Part shown: piece by piece, positions 19,301 to 26,405 of the stretch
Numbering within the stretch: position 1 is the stretch's first letter
Layout of the letters: each line of letters starts with the position of its first letter
Translations under genes and position numbers: made by a program
DNA from: Bradyrhizobium sp. 200
Lineage (GTDB): Bacteria > Pseudomonadota > Alphaproteobacteria > Rhizobiales > Xanthobacteraceae
Direction: 5' to 3'
Assembly: GCF_023100945.1 (NCBI RefSeq)
Contig: NZ_CP064689.1
Coordinates: forward strand, 5,066,001 to 5,130,000
DNA length: 64,000 nt
Notes under the pieces: generated by a model
Database searches by the model: none
What the model was told of the DNA's origin: nothing
What the model saw: the letters and a program-made list of their open reading frames with translations, nothing else

Positions 19301-19429
19301 GAAGGAAGGGTCCTCCGCCCGCCCGAGCATGAGGAAGGCGTAGGCGCCTGCGGCCGCCAGCAGCACGATGAAGAACAGGGTGACGGCCCGTTCGCGAACG
19401 GCGAGCGCGGAAAGATTGAAATTCATCAT
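16316..19429 (-). CDS. RND efflux pump, inner-membrane transporter (AcrB/MexF-like superfamily)
   Basis: This 1037-residue protein has the full length of a hydrophobe/amphiphile-efflux RND pump. It has an N-terminal membrane helix (LFFIVLLAAAGAYAF), the pore-domain start EDPSFTIKTLTVTTVWPGA, and the proton-relay motif LLVDDAIIAIEVM in TM4 at about residue 404 with its Asp pair. A second set of helices follows at 860-1010. NFNLSALAVRERAVTLFF is typical of the shorter-signature RND pumps paired with single adaptors. It works with the adaptor at 20037 and an outer-membrane channel that is not in this window. The upstream 110 bp contain a scar of a lost adaptor gene. Confidence 0.94.
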   Translation of the reverse strand: MMNFNLSALAVRERAVTLFFIVLLAAAGAYAFLMLGRAEDPSFTIKTLTVTTVWPGATAREMQDQVAEPLEKRIQELTWYDRVETTTRPGYAYMTVTLKDSTPPSSVQEEFYQARKKLGDEARKLPTGVLGPFVNDEYSDVSFALYALKAKGMPMRELARQAETIRQDLLHVPGVKKINILGERPEQIFIEFSYAKLATLGVSAQDIVAALQRQNTVTPAGSIDTKGPQVFIRVDGAYDSVQAIADTPIVAAGRTLKLSDIAEVRRGYEDPPTYLIRHQGEPSVMLAAVMQEGWDGLALGKALEERSAAIARTLPLGMTLAKVSDQAVNITSAVDEFMMKFAMALGVVLLVSLLSLGWRVGIVVAAAVPLTLAVVFLIMLETGRFFDRITLGALILALGLLVDDAIIAIEVMVVKMEEGMDRIKAAAYAWSHTAAPMLSGTLVTVAGFLPVGFARSTAGEYAGNIFWVVGFALIVSWIVAVIFTPYLGVKMLPAIKPVEGGHQAIYGTPNYRRLRGIITFAVRHKFVTSGIVAIAFALSVVGMGAVKQQFFPTSDRPEVLVEVRLPEGTSIETTTATVEKLEHWLNHQAEAKIVTSYVGQGAPRFFFAMAPELPDPAFAKIVVLTPDAEAREALKHRLRQAVSQGLAPEANVRVTQLVFGPYTPFPVEFRVMGPDPAQLYAISEKALDIMRGVPDVRQANRDWGNRTPVLRFIPDQDRLNLIGLSPAEVGRQLQFLLTGIPVTQVREDIRNVPIVARSAGGERLDPARLADFSLMSRDGRPIPLDQIGHSEIRLEEPIMRRRDRTPVVTIRSDINEATQPPEVSKEIKTALQPLIASLPAGYRIELGGSIEEATKANDALATVFPAMIAAMLIVIMLQVRSFSTMAMVMLTAPLGLVGVVPVLLAFNQPFGFNAILGLIGLAGILMRNTLILTEQIKENRAAGLDDYHAVIEATVQRTRPVILTALAAVLAFIPLTHSVFWGSMAYTLIGGTAIGTVLILLFLPALYAAWFRIKPTADEIHEDSTEEPELRTAMAAE

Positions 19430-19445
19430 TTGGCCACTCCTAATC

Positions 19446-19496
19446 CTAGACGTTCGTCCTGGCGCTCGCGCCGTCCTGCAGCAGGTGGGCGCCGAG
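19446..19496 (-). pseudogene. vestige of an RND adaptor C-terminus
   Basis: Read on the minus strand this 51-bp stretch encodes LGAHLLQDGASARTNV followed by TAG. The intact adaptor at 20037 ends LGAHLLQEGARVRTASENKGN. The match is to the last residues of an adaptor, directly upstream of the RND pump, where an adaptor gene normally ends. Just before the match the frame contains a stop codon, so only the tail survives. This is a relic of a second adaptor gene. Confidence 0.7.
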
Positions 19497-19540
19497 TGAA
19501 CCGCGCTTCTAAGGAACGCGCGCCTCTGGCTGCGCGTCCG

Positions 19541-19995
19541 CTAACTTACAATTGGTTCGGCGACAGCTTCTTTGAGGCCCGCTGCCGCTTGGGCGGCAAG
19601 GCCACGGGCCGCTTCCTGTGAATCTTGAAATTCCTCGAGTGCATAAACTCTACCCCACCGCAGGGTGAACACGTGGAGACCGCGGTTGACGTACGACGCG
19701 TCGCCGTGGCGCAGCGTTGCGGTGCCGTCCCACTGGACAAACACGGTGGTATTGGCCAGCCTTTCACCCAGATGTTGTTGACCGTGATATGGAGAGTGGG
19801 CTGGACGCGGCCGAGACGCTCAAACCAGCGGCGCAGGGCTTCTTTGTCGTGGCGCTCACCAGCAAGCGCGTGGGCGCCGGAAACGCGGTGATGGACATGC
19901 GGCGCGACCGCCTTCACCGCTTCATCCCAGCGATGGTTGTTGACGTGGTCGAAGGTCTTTCGGATTTCTTTCTTGACAATGTAGCTGTACAGCAT
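19541..19995 (-). pseudogene. SnoaL/NTF2-like protein gene with a frameshift
   Basis: The ATG at 19995 has GGAGGACGGCAA upstream. The first part (IVKKEIRKTFDHVNNHRWDE ... LHITVNNIWVKGWP) is a normal start of a SnoaL-like, NTF2-fold protein. At about 19750-19756 the frame breaks. The natural continuation (NTTVFVQWDGTATLRHG ... VNRGLHVFTLRWGRVYALEE) is in another frame and runs to the stop at 19541. One base appears to be missing. The intact product would have about 150 residues. The gene sits between an RND adaptor and pump, an unusual place, flanked by vestiges of both. Confidence 0.75.
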
Positions 19996-20016
19996 TTGCC
20001 GTCCTCCGACGGTGAT

Positions 20017-20031
20017 CGCGGAAAGATTGAA
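20017..20031 (-). repeat. 15-bp copy of the RND gene 5' end (rearrangement scar)
   Basis: These 15 bases are identical to 19406-19420, the start of the RND pump coding region. On the minus strand they encode FNLSA just as the pump does, placed right after the adaptor stop codon, where the ancestral pump gene should begin. Together with the adaptor vestige at 19446 this marks the ends of an inserted or recombined segment. Confidence 0.55.
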
Positions 20032-20036
20032 GCTCG

Positions 20037-21146
20037 TTAGTTTCCCTTGTTTTCAGATGCAGTCCTGACGCGAGCGCCCTCCTGGAGAAGGTGAGCGCCG
20101 AGGGCAACAACCGGATCACCAGAGCTCAATCCGGAGATCACGGCGGTTTCGCTGCTCACTCGAACAAGCTTGACGGGCCGAAAGCGTACGGTCGAGGTGG
20201 CGCTATCCAAGACCCACACACCGGTCTTCCGGCCGTCATCGAGCACAGCTCCCAGCGGCACCTGGACTTCCGGCTGACTCGCCTGGCTTGCCAGCCGAAT
20301 GGTTACCGTCGCGCCAAGCGGTGCCGCCGCGGCCTCACCGTCGAGCACATAACGGGCCTCATAGGTACGGGTCTGAGCATCGGCGGAATCCGACAACTGC
20401 CGCAGATGCGCCATATAGCGCAGCCCATCGGCCGCCCCATACACGCTGGCCTCGGCCACGGAGCCGATCGCTGGCCGGATCGTTTCGGGAAGCGCGACCA
20501 CAGCTTCGCGAGGGCCGGCCTTTGCGATCCGAACGACTGTCTGGCCGGCAGAGACGACCTGCCCGGGCTCGCCAAGCGTTTCGACCACCGTTCCGTCCGC
20601 ATCCGCAACCAGGACCGAGTAGGTCGCCTCATTCTCGGCGACCCGCGCATCGGCTTCGGCGGTGGCGAGTTGCGCCTCGGCGGTATCCAACGCGGCCTTC
20701 GCTTGCTCATAGCGCTGTCGGGAAGCCCATCCGTTGCTCACCAACTTGGCGTATCGCTGTTCATCCGCTTCGGTCTGAACGAAAGATGCCCGCGCTGCAG
20801 CAACGGCGTTGCGCTTTGCCGTGACCGCAAGGCGAAGGTCGGTTTCGTCGATCCGCATCAGCGGCTGACCGGCTTTGACCTGCTGACCGGTATTCACAAG
20901 CCGTTCCACGATCTTGCCGGCGACACGAAACCCGAGGTTGCTCTGCACCCTCGCCCCGATGATGCCCGTGAAGCCGCGCTCGGATCCGGTCACTCGCGCT
21001 GCCGTCGCCAGTCTGACGACCGGTGGCTCCTGCCTTGGATCTCCAACGGCAGAGGCTTCTTGGGTGCGAAGTGTGACGAACACAGTTGCCGCTAACGCGG
21101 CGATCAGGACGCCCCCTAACACAATGATAGGTCTTCGCTTTTTCAT
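20037..21146 (-). CDS. RND efflux periplasmic adaptor (membrane fusion protein)
   Basis: The protein has 369 residues from the ATG at 21146, after GAGGAGACGG. An N-terminal signal/anchor (RRPIIVLGGVLIAALAATVFVTL) is followed by the barrel-sandwich entry GIIGARVQSNLGFRVAGKI, a helical hairpin with LRLAVTAKRNAVAAARA, the lipoyl-like exit ADGTVVETLGEPGQVVSAGQ, and C-terminal barrels. It bridges the RND pump and an outer-membrane channel in the periplasm. It is divergent from the TetR regulator across a nested palindrome, so TetR repression is likely. It is the first gene of the minus-strand efflux operon. Confidence 0.93.
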   Translation of the reverse strand: MKKRRPIIVLGGVLIAALAATVFVTLRTQEASAVGDPRQEPPVVRLATAARVTGSERGFTGIIGARVQSNLGFRVAGKIVERLVNTGQQVKAGQPLMRIDETDLRLAVTAKRNAVAAARASFVQTEADEQRYAKLVSNGWASRQRYEQAKAALDTAEAQLATAEADARVAENEATYSVLVADADGTVVETLGEPGQVVSAGQTVVRIAKAGPREAVVALPETIRPAIGSVAEASVYGAADGLRYMAHLRQLSDSADAQTRTYEARYVLDGEAAAAPLGATVTIRLASQASQPEVQVPLGAVLDDGRKTGVWVLDSATSTVRFRPVKLVRVSSETAVISGLSSGDPVVALGAHLLQEGARVRTASENKGN

Positions 21147-21165
21147 GTCCGTCTCCTCAATCAAA

Positions 21166-21218
21166 TTTAGATTGCGTTCGAACTCTATATTTGATATAGA
21201 TTACAACTGCAATCTAAA
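21166..21218. promoter_or_regulatory. 53-bp nested palindrome between efflux operon and tetR
   Basis: Outer arms TTTAGATTGC (21166-21175) and GCAATCTAAA (21209-21218) are perfect 10-bp inverted repeats. Inner arms TCTATAT (21184-21190) and ATATAGA (21194-21200) form another perfect repeat around TTG. Both share the same centre at 21192. GTTCGAAC at 21176-21183 is itself a palindrome. The block ends 15 bp before the TetR start and 19 bp before the adaptor start, as expected of an operator that controls both directions. Confidence 0.7.
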
Positions 21219-21233
21219 AAATGGAGGTCGACA

Positions 21234-21812
21234 ATGCGAGTGAGTCGCATTCAGGCCGCGGAAAACCGCGAAACTGTAATCAATGTGGCAAGTCGCCTTT
21301 TTCGGGCGCGCGGCTTTGATGGCATCGGTCTTAAGGATCTGATGAGTGCTGCCGGCCTGACCCAAGGCGGCTTTTACAAGCAGTTCGCATCAAAGGAGGA
21401 TTTGACGGCACTGGCGTCCAGGCGGGCATTGGAGAGCGCCTCCCGCCGATGGTCGGACGCGGCCGCGGAGAACTCTGATGATCCGCTTGGCGCGGTGGTC
21501 GCGTTCTACCTCAGCGCCGACCATCGCGAAGAAAAGATGGACGGCTGCCCGATCGTGGCGCTCGGCTCAGATGCCGCCAGACAGGGGCCTGACGTGAAAG
21601 CGGCATTCGAAGCGGGGATCAAGGCGCATCTCGAAGTCCTCGGCCGCTTCATTGCCGAGACAGACGGCGAGGAGTCCAAGGGCAAGGCCATGGCCATTCT
21701 TTCGACGATGGTCGGTGCGGTAACGCTATCGCGCGTCGTCAATGACCCTGATCTGGCTCAGGCGTTTCTGGATGCGGCGGTCGAACAGGTTCGCAAACGT
21801 GCCGCCGCTTGA
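21234..21812 (+). CDS. TetR/AcrR-family repressor
   Basis: This 192-residue regulator has the TetR helix-turn-helix at residues 10-55 (FRARGFDGIGLKDLMSAAG then LTQGGFYKQFASKEDL). The GGFYKQFASKEDL segment is typical of the AcrR-type repressors that control efflux genes. The C-terminal two-thirds is helical and ligand-binding, with a conserved DGCPIVALGSD-like segment. GGAGGT lies five bases before the ATG. It is probably a repressor of the divergent RND operon and of the downstream hydrolase and ketosynthase genes. The inducer is unknown. Confidence 0.93.
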   Translation: MRVSRIQAAENRETVINVASRLFRARGFDGIGLKDLMSAAGLTQGGFYKQFASKEDLTALASRRALESASRRWSDAAAENSDDPLGAVVAFYLSADHREEKMDGCPIVALGSDAARQGPDVKAAFEAGIKAHLEVLGRFIAETDGEESKGKAMAILSTMVGAVTLSRVVNDPDLAQAFLDAAVEQVRKRAAA

Positions 21813-21844
21813 AAGATGGCCCCCTTCAGAGCAGGAGAGATCGA

Positions 21845-22696
21845 ATGCTTAGCGTGACAAAAGCCAAACCAAGTTTGCTTAAAATATCGGATACGCTTAG
21901 CCTGCGTTTTCAAAAAATCGGCAGCGGGCCTCCGTTACTTCTCATACATACGATCCGGACGCAGCTCGAATATTTCCGCAATCTGGCGCCCCTCCTCGCG
22001 ACATCGCACACGGTGTACGCCATTGATCTCCCAGGCCACGGACACTCACCAATAGATCCCAGCGCAAGCTTCGACGAACCCTACTTCAGGCAGGCCGTCA
22101 TTCGCTTCATCGAGGAGCTAAACCTCTCGGCCGTCACCGTTGTTGGCGAGTCGATCGGCGGGACATTGGCCCTTACGGTAGCGGCGGCGCTTCCGCAGCG
22201 GATGAAGCGGATCTATGCGATCAACCCCTACGACTACGAGACCCGCTACGGGGACGGTATTCGACGCGGCAACTGGTTCGCGAACTTTATCATCGGAAGT
22301 TTGCAGATCCCGGTACTCGGCGCGATGAATGCATCGCTCGAAAACAAGATGGTTCTCGGCAAGATCATGGGCGGCGGATATCACGACCCGCGCAAACTGC
22401 CGGCCGATTTGCTTGCTGAGTTCGATGAAGTAGCCCACCGCTCGGGATATAAGCGGATGGCGCGCAAGGTGCTGGCGGGCTGGCGATCCTGGAGCAAGGC
22501 ACGCGATTACTATCGGCAGATCTCGGCGCCTGTGACGCTCATTTATGGCGATAGCGATTGGTCTCGGCCAAATGAACGCGAACGCACACGGTCCCTGATT
22601 CCTGCCTCGCAGATGATGACGCTCAAGAAGACCGGCCACTTCTCAGTTGTTGAGAATCCGTCGGAGCTGGCTCGCGTGATAATGGGGACAGAATGA
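21845..22696 (+). CDS. alpha/beta hydrolase
   Basis: The protein has 283 residues from the ATG at 21845, which has GCAGGAGAGA upstream; a start at 21809 overlaps the TetR stop and is less likely. Family marks are the oxyanion region PLLLIHTIRTQ, YAIDLPGHGHS, the nucleophile elbow GESIGG, an acidic residue in YGDSDW and the final His in KKTGHFSVVENP. It lacks a clear signal peptide and is probably cytoplasmic. Being between a TetR gene and a ketosynthase gene, it may hydrolyse an acyl ester or thioester linked to the same stress response. That is inference. Confidence 0.87.
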   Translation: MLSVTKAKPSLLKISDTLSLRFQKIGSGPPLLLIHTIRTQLEYFRNLAPLLATSHTVYAIDLPGHGHSPIDPSASFDEPYFRQAVIRFIEELNLSAVTVVGESIGGTLALTVAAALPQRMKRIYAINPYDYETRYGDGIRRGNWFANFIIGSLQIPVLGAMNASLENKMVLGKIMGGGYHDPRKLPADLLAEFDEVAHRSGYKRMARKVLAGWRSWSKARDYYRQISAPVTLIYGDSDWSRPNERERTRSLIPASQMMTLKKTGHFSVVENPSELARVIMGTE

Positions 22697-22789
22697 CCGC
22701 AATGATTAAACACGGGAGCGCGCAACCCAGCGCTGCGCCCGAGCCGATCGATGAGACGTTCATGAGTAACTCAAGAAGGTAATCTCATT

Positions 22790-24052
22790 ATGCGTCGTGT
22801 CGTCGTTACGGGGTTAGGACTGGTATCACCGCTGGGTTGCGGCAGTGAGTTGGCTTGGTCCCGCCTGCTCGCGGCCCGTTCAGGGCTTACCGCCCTTCCC
22901 GAATGGGCGGCTGCCCTGCCCGCGCGGGTCGCTGGAATCGTGCCGACAAAGGCCGACGATCCGGATGGAGGCTTCGATCCGGATCTGGTCGTTCCTCCCA
23001 AGGATCAGCGGAGGATGGATCGCTTCATCCTGTTCGCACTGGTCGCCACGGCCGAGGCCATTGCACAAGCGGCATGGACTCCTTCCGACGCACACTCGCT
23101 TGAGCGCACGGCGACGGTGATCGCGTCGGGCATCGGAGGCTTTCCGGGAATCGTCGAGGCGGTTCGCACTACGGATCAGCGCGGGATCAGGCGCCTCTCG
23201 CCGTTCACCGTGCCGTCCTTTCTCGCAAATCTTGCGGCCGGTCATATCTCCATCCGCTACGGCTTTAAAGGTCCCATCGGTACGCCGGTCACCGCTTGCG
23301 CCGCGAGCGTGCAGGCGATTGGCGATGCCGCACGCCTCATCCGAACCGGAGAAGCGGACGTTGCGATTTGCGGTGGCTCGGAAGCCTGCATCGATCTCGT
23401 GAGCCTCGGCGGCTTCGCCGCCGCCCGGGCCCTTTCGACGGGCTTCAACGAAACGCCGGCGCGTGCGTCCCGCCCCTTCGACCGCGACCGCGACGGCTTC
23501 GTCATGGGTGAAGGTGCCGGTATCCTCGTCATCGAAGAACTGGAACACGCACTCCGCCGGGGAGCCCAACCGATCGCGGAAATCGCCGGCTATGGCACGA
23601 CTGCTGATGCCTACCACATCACGTCAGGACCCGAGGACGGCGACGGCGCGCGTCGCGCCATGGAAGGCGCCTTGAGGCAGGCCGGCCTCGAGCCCGGTGA
23701 TATCCAGCATCTCAACGCCCATTCCACTTCCACGCCAGTTGGCGACGTTTCCGAACTGGAAGCGATCAAAGCCGTGTTCGGCCGTGACGGAAAAATTGCG
23801 GTGAGCGCCACTAAATCGGCGACCGGTCATCTGCTCGGCGCAGCCGGGGGAGCGGAAGCGATCTTCACGATTCTGGCGCTACGGGACCAGATAACGCCGC
23901 CCACCCTCAATCTCGAAAATGGCGACCCGGCCGCGGAAGGCGTCGACCTCGTCTCCCGTGAGGCCAGGCGCATGACGATGGAGCATGCAATTTCGAATGG
24001 ATTCGGCTTCGGAGGCGTCAACGCAAGCGTTATCTTTCGACGTTGGCAATGA
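22790..24052 (+). CDS. beta-ketoacyl-ACP synthase II (FabF-like)
   Basis: This 420-residue condensing enzyme has the FabF length and catalytic triad: Cys in TPVTACAASVQAIGD (about residue 170), His in LNAHSTSTPVGD (about 310) and His in KSATGHLLGAAGG (about 345). The N-terminus RRVVVTGLGLVSPLG and ending NGFGFGGVNASV are standard. It extends acyl-ACP chains with malonyl-ACP. It is an accessory copy, not beside fabD/fabG/acpP, but downstream of a TetR gene and hydrolase. A role in membrane-lipid adjustment, or in making a small acyl product, is possible. AAGAAGGTAA is the likely ribosome site. Confidence 0.93.
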   Translation: MRRVVVTGLGLVSPLGCGSELAWSRLLAARSGLTALPEWAAALPARVAGIVPTKADDPDGGFDPDLVVPPKDQRRMDRFILFALVATAEAIAQAAWTPSDAHSLERTATVIASGIGGFPGIVEAVRTTDQRGIRRLSPFTVPSFLANLAAGHISIRYGFKGPIGTPVTACAASVQAIGDAARLIRTGEADVAICGGSEACIDLVSLGGFAAARALSTGFNETPARASRPFDRDRDGFVMGEGAGILVIEELEHALRRGAQPIAEIAGYGTTADAYHITSGPEDGDGARRAMEGALRQAGLEPGDIQHLNAHSTSTPVGDVSELEAIKAVFGRDGKIAVSATKSATGHLLGAAGGAEAIFTILALRDQITPPTLNLENGDPAAEGVDLVSREARRMTMEHAISNGFGFGGVNASVIFRRWQ

Positions 24053-24347
24053 AGAGTGCCCGCTCCGCGAATGGCGTCTTTCACCAATGCCGGATAATCA
24101 GGAGAGGCGCACAGACCTTGTGTAGCCTCGCAATTGCCACTGAGCCGACATGGGTGACCCTTGCACCTCGCGCCCACTTTGCCGAATTCGACCAAGCCTC
24201 CGGTTCATCCGAAAGGGTGAAAGAGGTTGAACAGAATCCGGGTTGGTATTCCGGTCAATGTGCTGCGAGACGCCCTCGCGATGACCAGCACGCTCCACGT
24301 GTCAGTTCAGATCACAACGATCACCTGTCGTCGCGAGCCAACTATTG
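24053..24347. other. intergenic stretch without a supportable gene
   Basis: This is about 295 bp between the convergent ketosynthase and LysR genes. Short frames on both strands have no recognisable family or ribosome site. No strong hairpin with a T-tract is visible. Base composition becomes more AT-rich from here to about 28.4 kb, in line with an accessory region. Confidence 0.5.
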
Positions 24348-25229
24348 TTAAGAAAGCCGCAGCGCGTTCGTTAGTGCAGAAAGCGCGGCCGGTTGATGCT
24401 GACGACTGGGGTAATACATGAAGAAGCCAGGAATTGGCGGCGTCCAATCTTCTAACACGCGAATAAGGCGACGCTTCGCGAGATACGCTGCGACTTGCTC
24501 CTCATATGCGAGGCCTAGGCCGGCTCCAGCGAGTGCGGCCTGGATAACCAGATGGGTATCATCGATTATGAGTGGGCCGTTCACGCCGATCGTAACCGCC
24601 TTTCGTCCTTGCTCGAACTCCCACCGATACGGACCGCCCGGAAGACGCAAGCCTATGCATCGATGATCATTTAGATCCTTAGGCTTCCGAGGAATGTTTC
24701 GCGATGCAAAATAACCAGGAGATCCGACCACCGCCAATCGCAGCTCCTTCGTGACCCGCACCGCGATCATGTCCTTTTGAATATACTCGCCGAGTTGAAT
24801 ACCAGCATCGAACTCACCCGCAACGAGGTCTACAGGGCCAGTGACAGTAACAACGTCAAGAACGATGTCGGGGTAGGCCTCTGCGAATGCCGTGAGCCGT
24901 GGCAACAATACCATCACAGCAGCCGAGCGGGACATTACAATACGAAGGCGCCCTGCAGGCCGGTGCCGAACGCTTCGGGCATTGTTGATAGCACGCGCAA
25001 TTTGGTCGAGTGCCGGAGACAATTCTTTCAAAAGAGCGGCCCCTGCGGCGGTTGGCGCGACGCTCTTGGTCGTCCGAGCAAGCAGCTGCAACTCGAGCCG
25101 CTGCTCGAGTCCCCGAATCGTGTGGCTCAGGGCAGACTGAGACACACCAATCTTTGCCGCAGCCCGCGTAAAGCTTCTTTCGCCGGCGACGATCGCAAAC
25201 GTAGCGAGTTCGTTCAATTCGCTTTTCAT
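24348..25229 (-). CDS. LysR-family transcriptional regulator
   Basis: This 293-residue protein has the LysR winged helix at residues 1-65 (NELATFAIVAGERSFTRAA then KIGVSQSALSHTIRGLE) and a periplasmic-binding-like effector domain (DIVLDVVTVTGPVDLVAGEFDAGI). The RTTKSVAPTAAG segment is the usual linker start. A 21-bp palindrome with T-N11-A character lies directly upstream of its ATG. It is divergent from the NTF2-like exported protein gene at 25439, which is the natural candidate target. The effector is unknown. Confidence 0.92.
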   Translation of the reverse strand: MKSELNELATFAIVAGERSFTRAAAKIGVSQSALSHTIRGLEQRLELQLLARTTKSVAPTAAGAALLKELSPALDQIARAINNARSVRHRPAGRLRIVMSRSAAVMVLLPRLTAFAEAYPDIVLDVVTVTGPVDLVAGEFDAGIQLGEYIQKDMIAVRVTKELRLAVVGSPGYFASRNIPRKPKDLNDHRCIGLRLPGGPYRWEFEQGRKAVTIGVNGPLIIDDTHLVIQAALAGAGLGLAYEEQVAAYLAKRRLIRVLEDWTPPIPGFFMYYPSRQHQPAALSALTNALRLS

Positions 25230-25231
25230 GA

Positions 25232-25252
25232 TTTATGAATATTGCTCATAAA
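25232..25252. promoter_or_regulatory. 21-bp palindrome at the LysR start, candidate LysR box
   Basis: TTTATGA-ATATTGC-TCATAAA is a perfect seven-plus-seven inverted repeat and fits the T-N11-A LysR box pattern. It ends two bases before the LysR start codon, where the ribosome site would be, so binding would block LysR expression. It also lies 187 bp from the divergent gene. Confidence 0.6.
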
Positions 25253-25438
25253 CCCATGCTATGCAACCCGACTAGTTTCATAGATCACTTTGTCCTACGT
25301 TTGGCCAACAACGAGAAGGAGCAACTTTCCGCACCTTGTGGCCGGGCTTGACGCTCGGCACGGGAACACTGGGTACCGGGCGACTTCAGTCTTCATCTGA
25401 AGAATGCAACTTAGCTCGTGGACTTTTGGGAGAGCAGA

Positions 25439-25966
25439 ATGTTCAAAATGGATCGACGAGCATTTTTGAGTCGATCTGCCAGCGCAGCTTTTGGAGCTAC
25501 GCTCGTCAGCACTCCTGGTTTGATGGTTGGAGATCGGTCGGTCAGCCATGCGCAGTCTCCTGCCGTTCCAAATAACAACCTCATGGATAACAACCTTATG
25601 GATACCGATGCTCGTGCCTTGCGCGCTCTAGCGCAGACCTATTTCGACGGGGCCTATGAAATGGATGCAGACAAATTTGCTACGATATTTCACCCATCCA
25701 GTTCCGTCACCAAGGTCGGCGACGACGGCAATGTGAGCGTGACGCCAATTGCGACGTGGCTAGCAGCCGTCCGGAACCTGAAAGCTCCGAAACAACAGGG
25801 CCTGGAGCGCAACGATCAGCTCCTATCGATAGACGTTGAAGGAGAGCTCGCACTCGTGAAGTTGAAATTGCAGATTCCGCCACGTTACTTCACCGACATG
25901 TTGTCATGCTTAAAGGTCAACGGAACCTGGAAGATCGCTCAGAAAGTGATGACTTCGAAAACTTGA
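25439..25966 (+). CDS. exported NTF2-like (putative lumazine-binding family) protein
   Basis: The protein has 175 residues from the ATG at 25439, which has GGGAGAGCAGA upstream. The N-terminus MFKMDRRAFLSRSASAAFG carries a twin-arginine pattern followed by a hydrophobic stretch, so Tat export is plausible. After a low-complexity NNNLMDNNLMD stretch comes a small NTF2-like domain (ALAQTYFDGAYEMDADKFATIF ... VNGTWKIAQKVMT). Domains of this type have been named putative lumazine-binding, but a ligand is rarely known. It is transcribed away from the LysR gene and lies 25 bp before the broken MBL-fold gene, so the two may have formed an operon. Confidence 0.75.
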   Translation: MFKMDRRAFLSRSASAAFGATLVSTPGLMVGDRSVSHAQSPAVPNNNLMDNNLMDTDARALRALAQTYFDGAYEMDADKFATIFHPSSSVTKVGDDGNVSVTPIATWLAAVRNLKAPKQQGLERNDQLLSIDVEGELALVKLKLQIPPRYFTDMLSCLKVNGTWKIAQKVMTSKT

Positions 25967-26183
25967 CGGCTTCGGTACCGTTTTTAAAAAAGTGAATCAC
26001 ATGCTTGGCAGGTTGTCCGTGGAAGTTCTCTCACAAAGCGCCAACACCTTGGGCTGCGCTTCGGGATCATGGAGGATCTGGTCACTCTCTGATGGATATG
26101 TCGACCTGCCCGCCGAATCCCTCAAGTATCCTAACAACAAAATATGCAGGCAGACCGCATCGCTTCAGCGGAACGATTCGCTA

Positions 26184-26207
26184 GTGGCTCTGCACAGTGA
26201 TTATGAC
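26184..26207. repeat. IS630 left terminal inverted repeat
   Basis: This 24-bp repeat begins GTGGCTCTGCACAGTG and is the exact reverse complement of 27443-27466. It follows a TA dinucleotide. Confidence 0.93.
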
Positions 26208-26405
26208 GGGTTGCGTTCGGCGATCAGATTAGCTCCGGGAGGAGTTTGGGATCAACAAGGACCTCGATGCTGCGCGGGGTTCTTGGCTGCCTCCTGATGA
26301 GGCCGGCTCGTTCCAGTGTCATCACCATCTGGTGGACCGAAGGAAGGACTCACGCCGGCCATCCGATTCAGTTGTTTGTGCGTGCCTCGAACACGGAGGC
26401 ACGCC

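Noticed and set aside
17522-19621. Plus-strand frame of 699 codons opposite the RND pump
   Set aside because: Antisense shadow; the RND pump on the other strand is full length and conserved.
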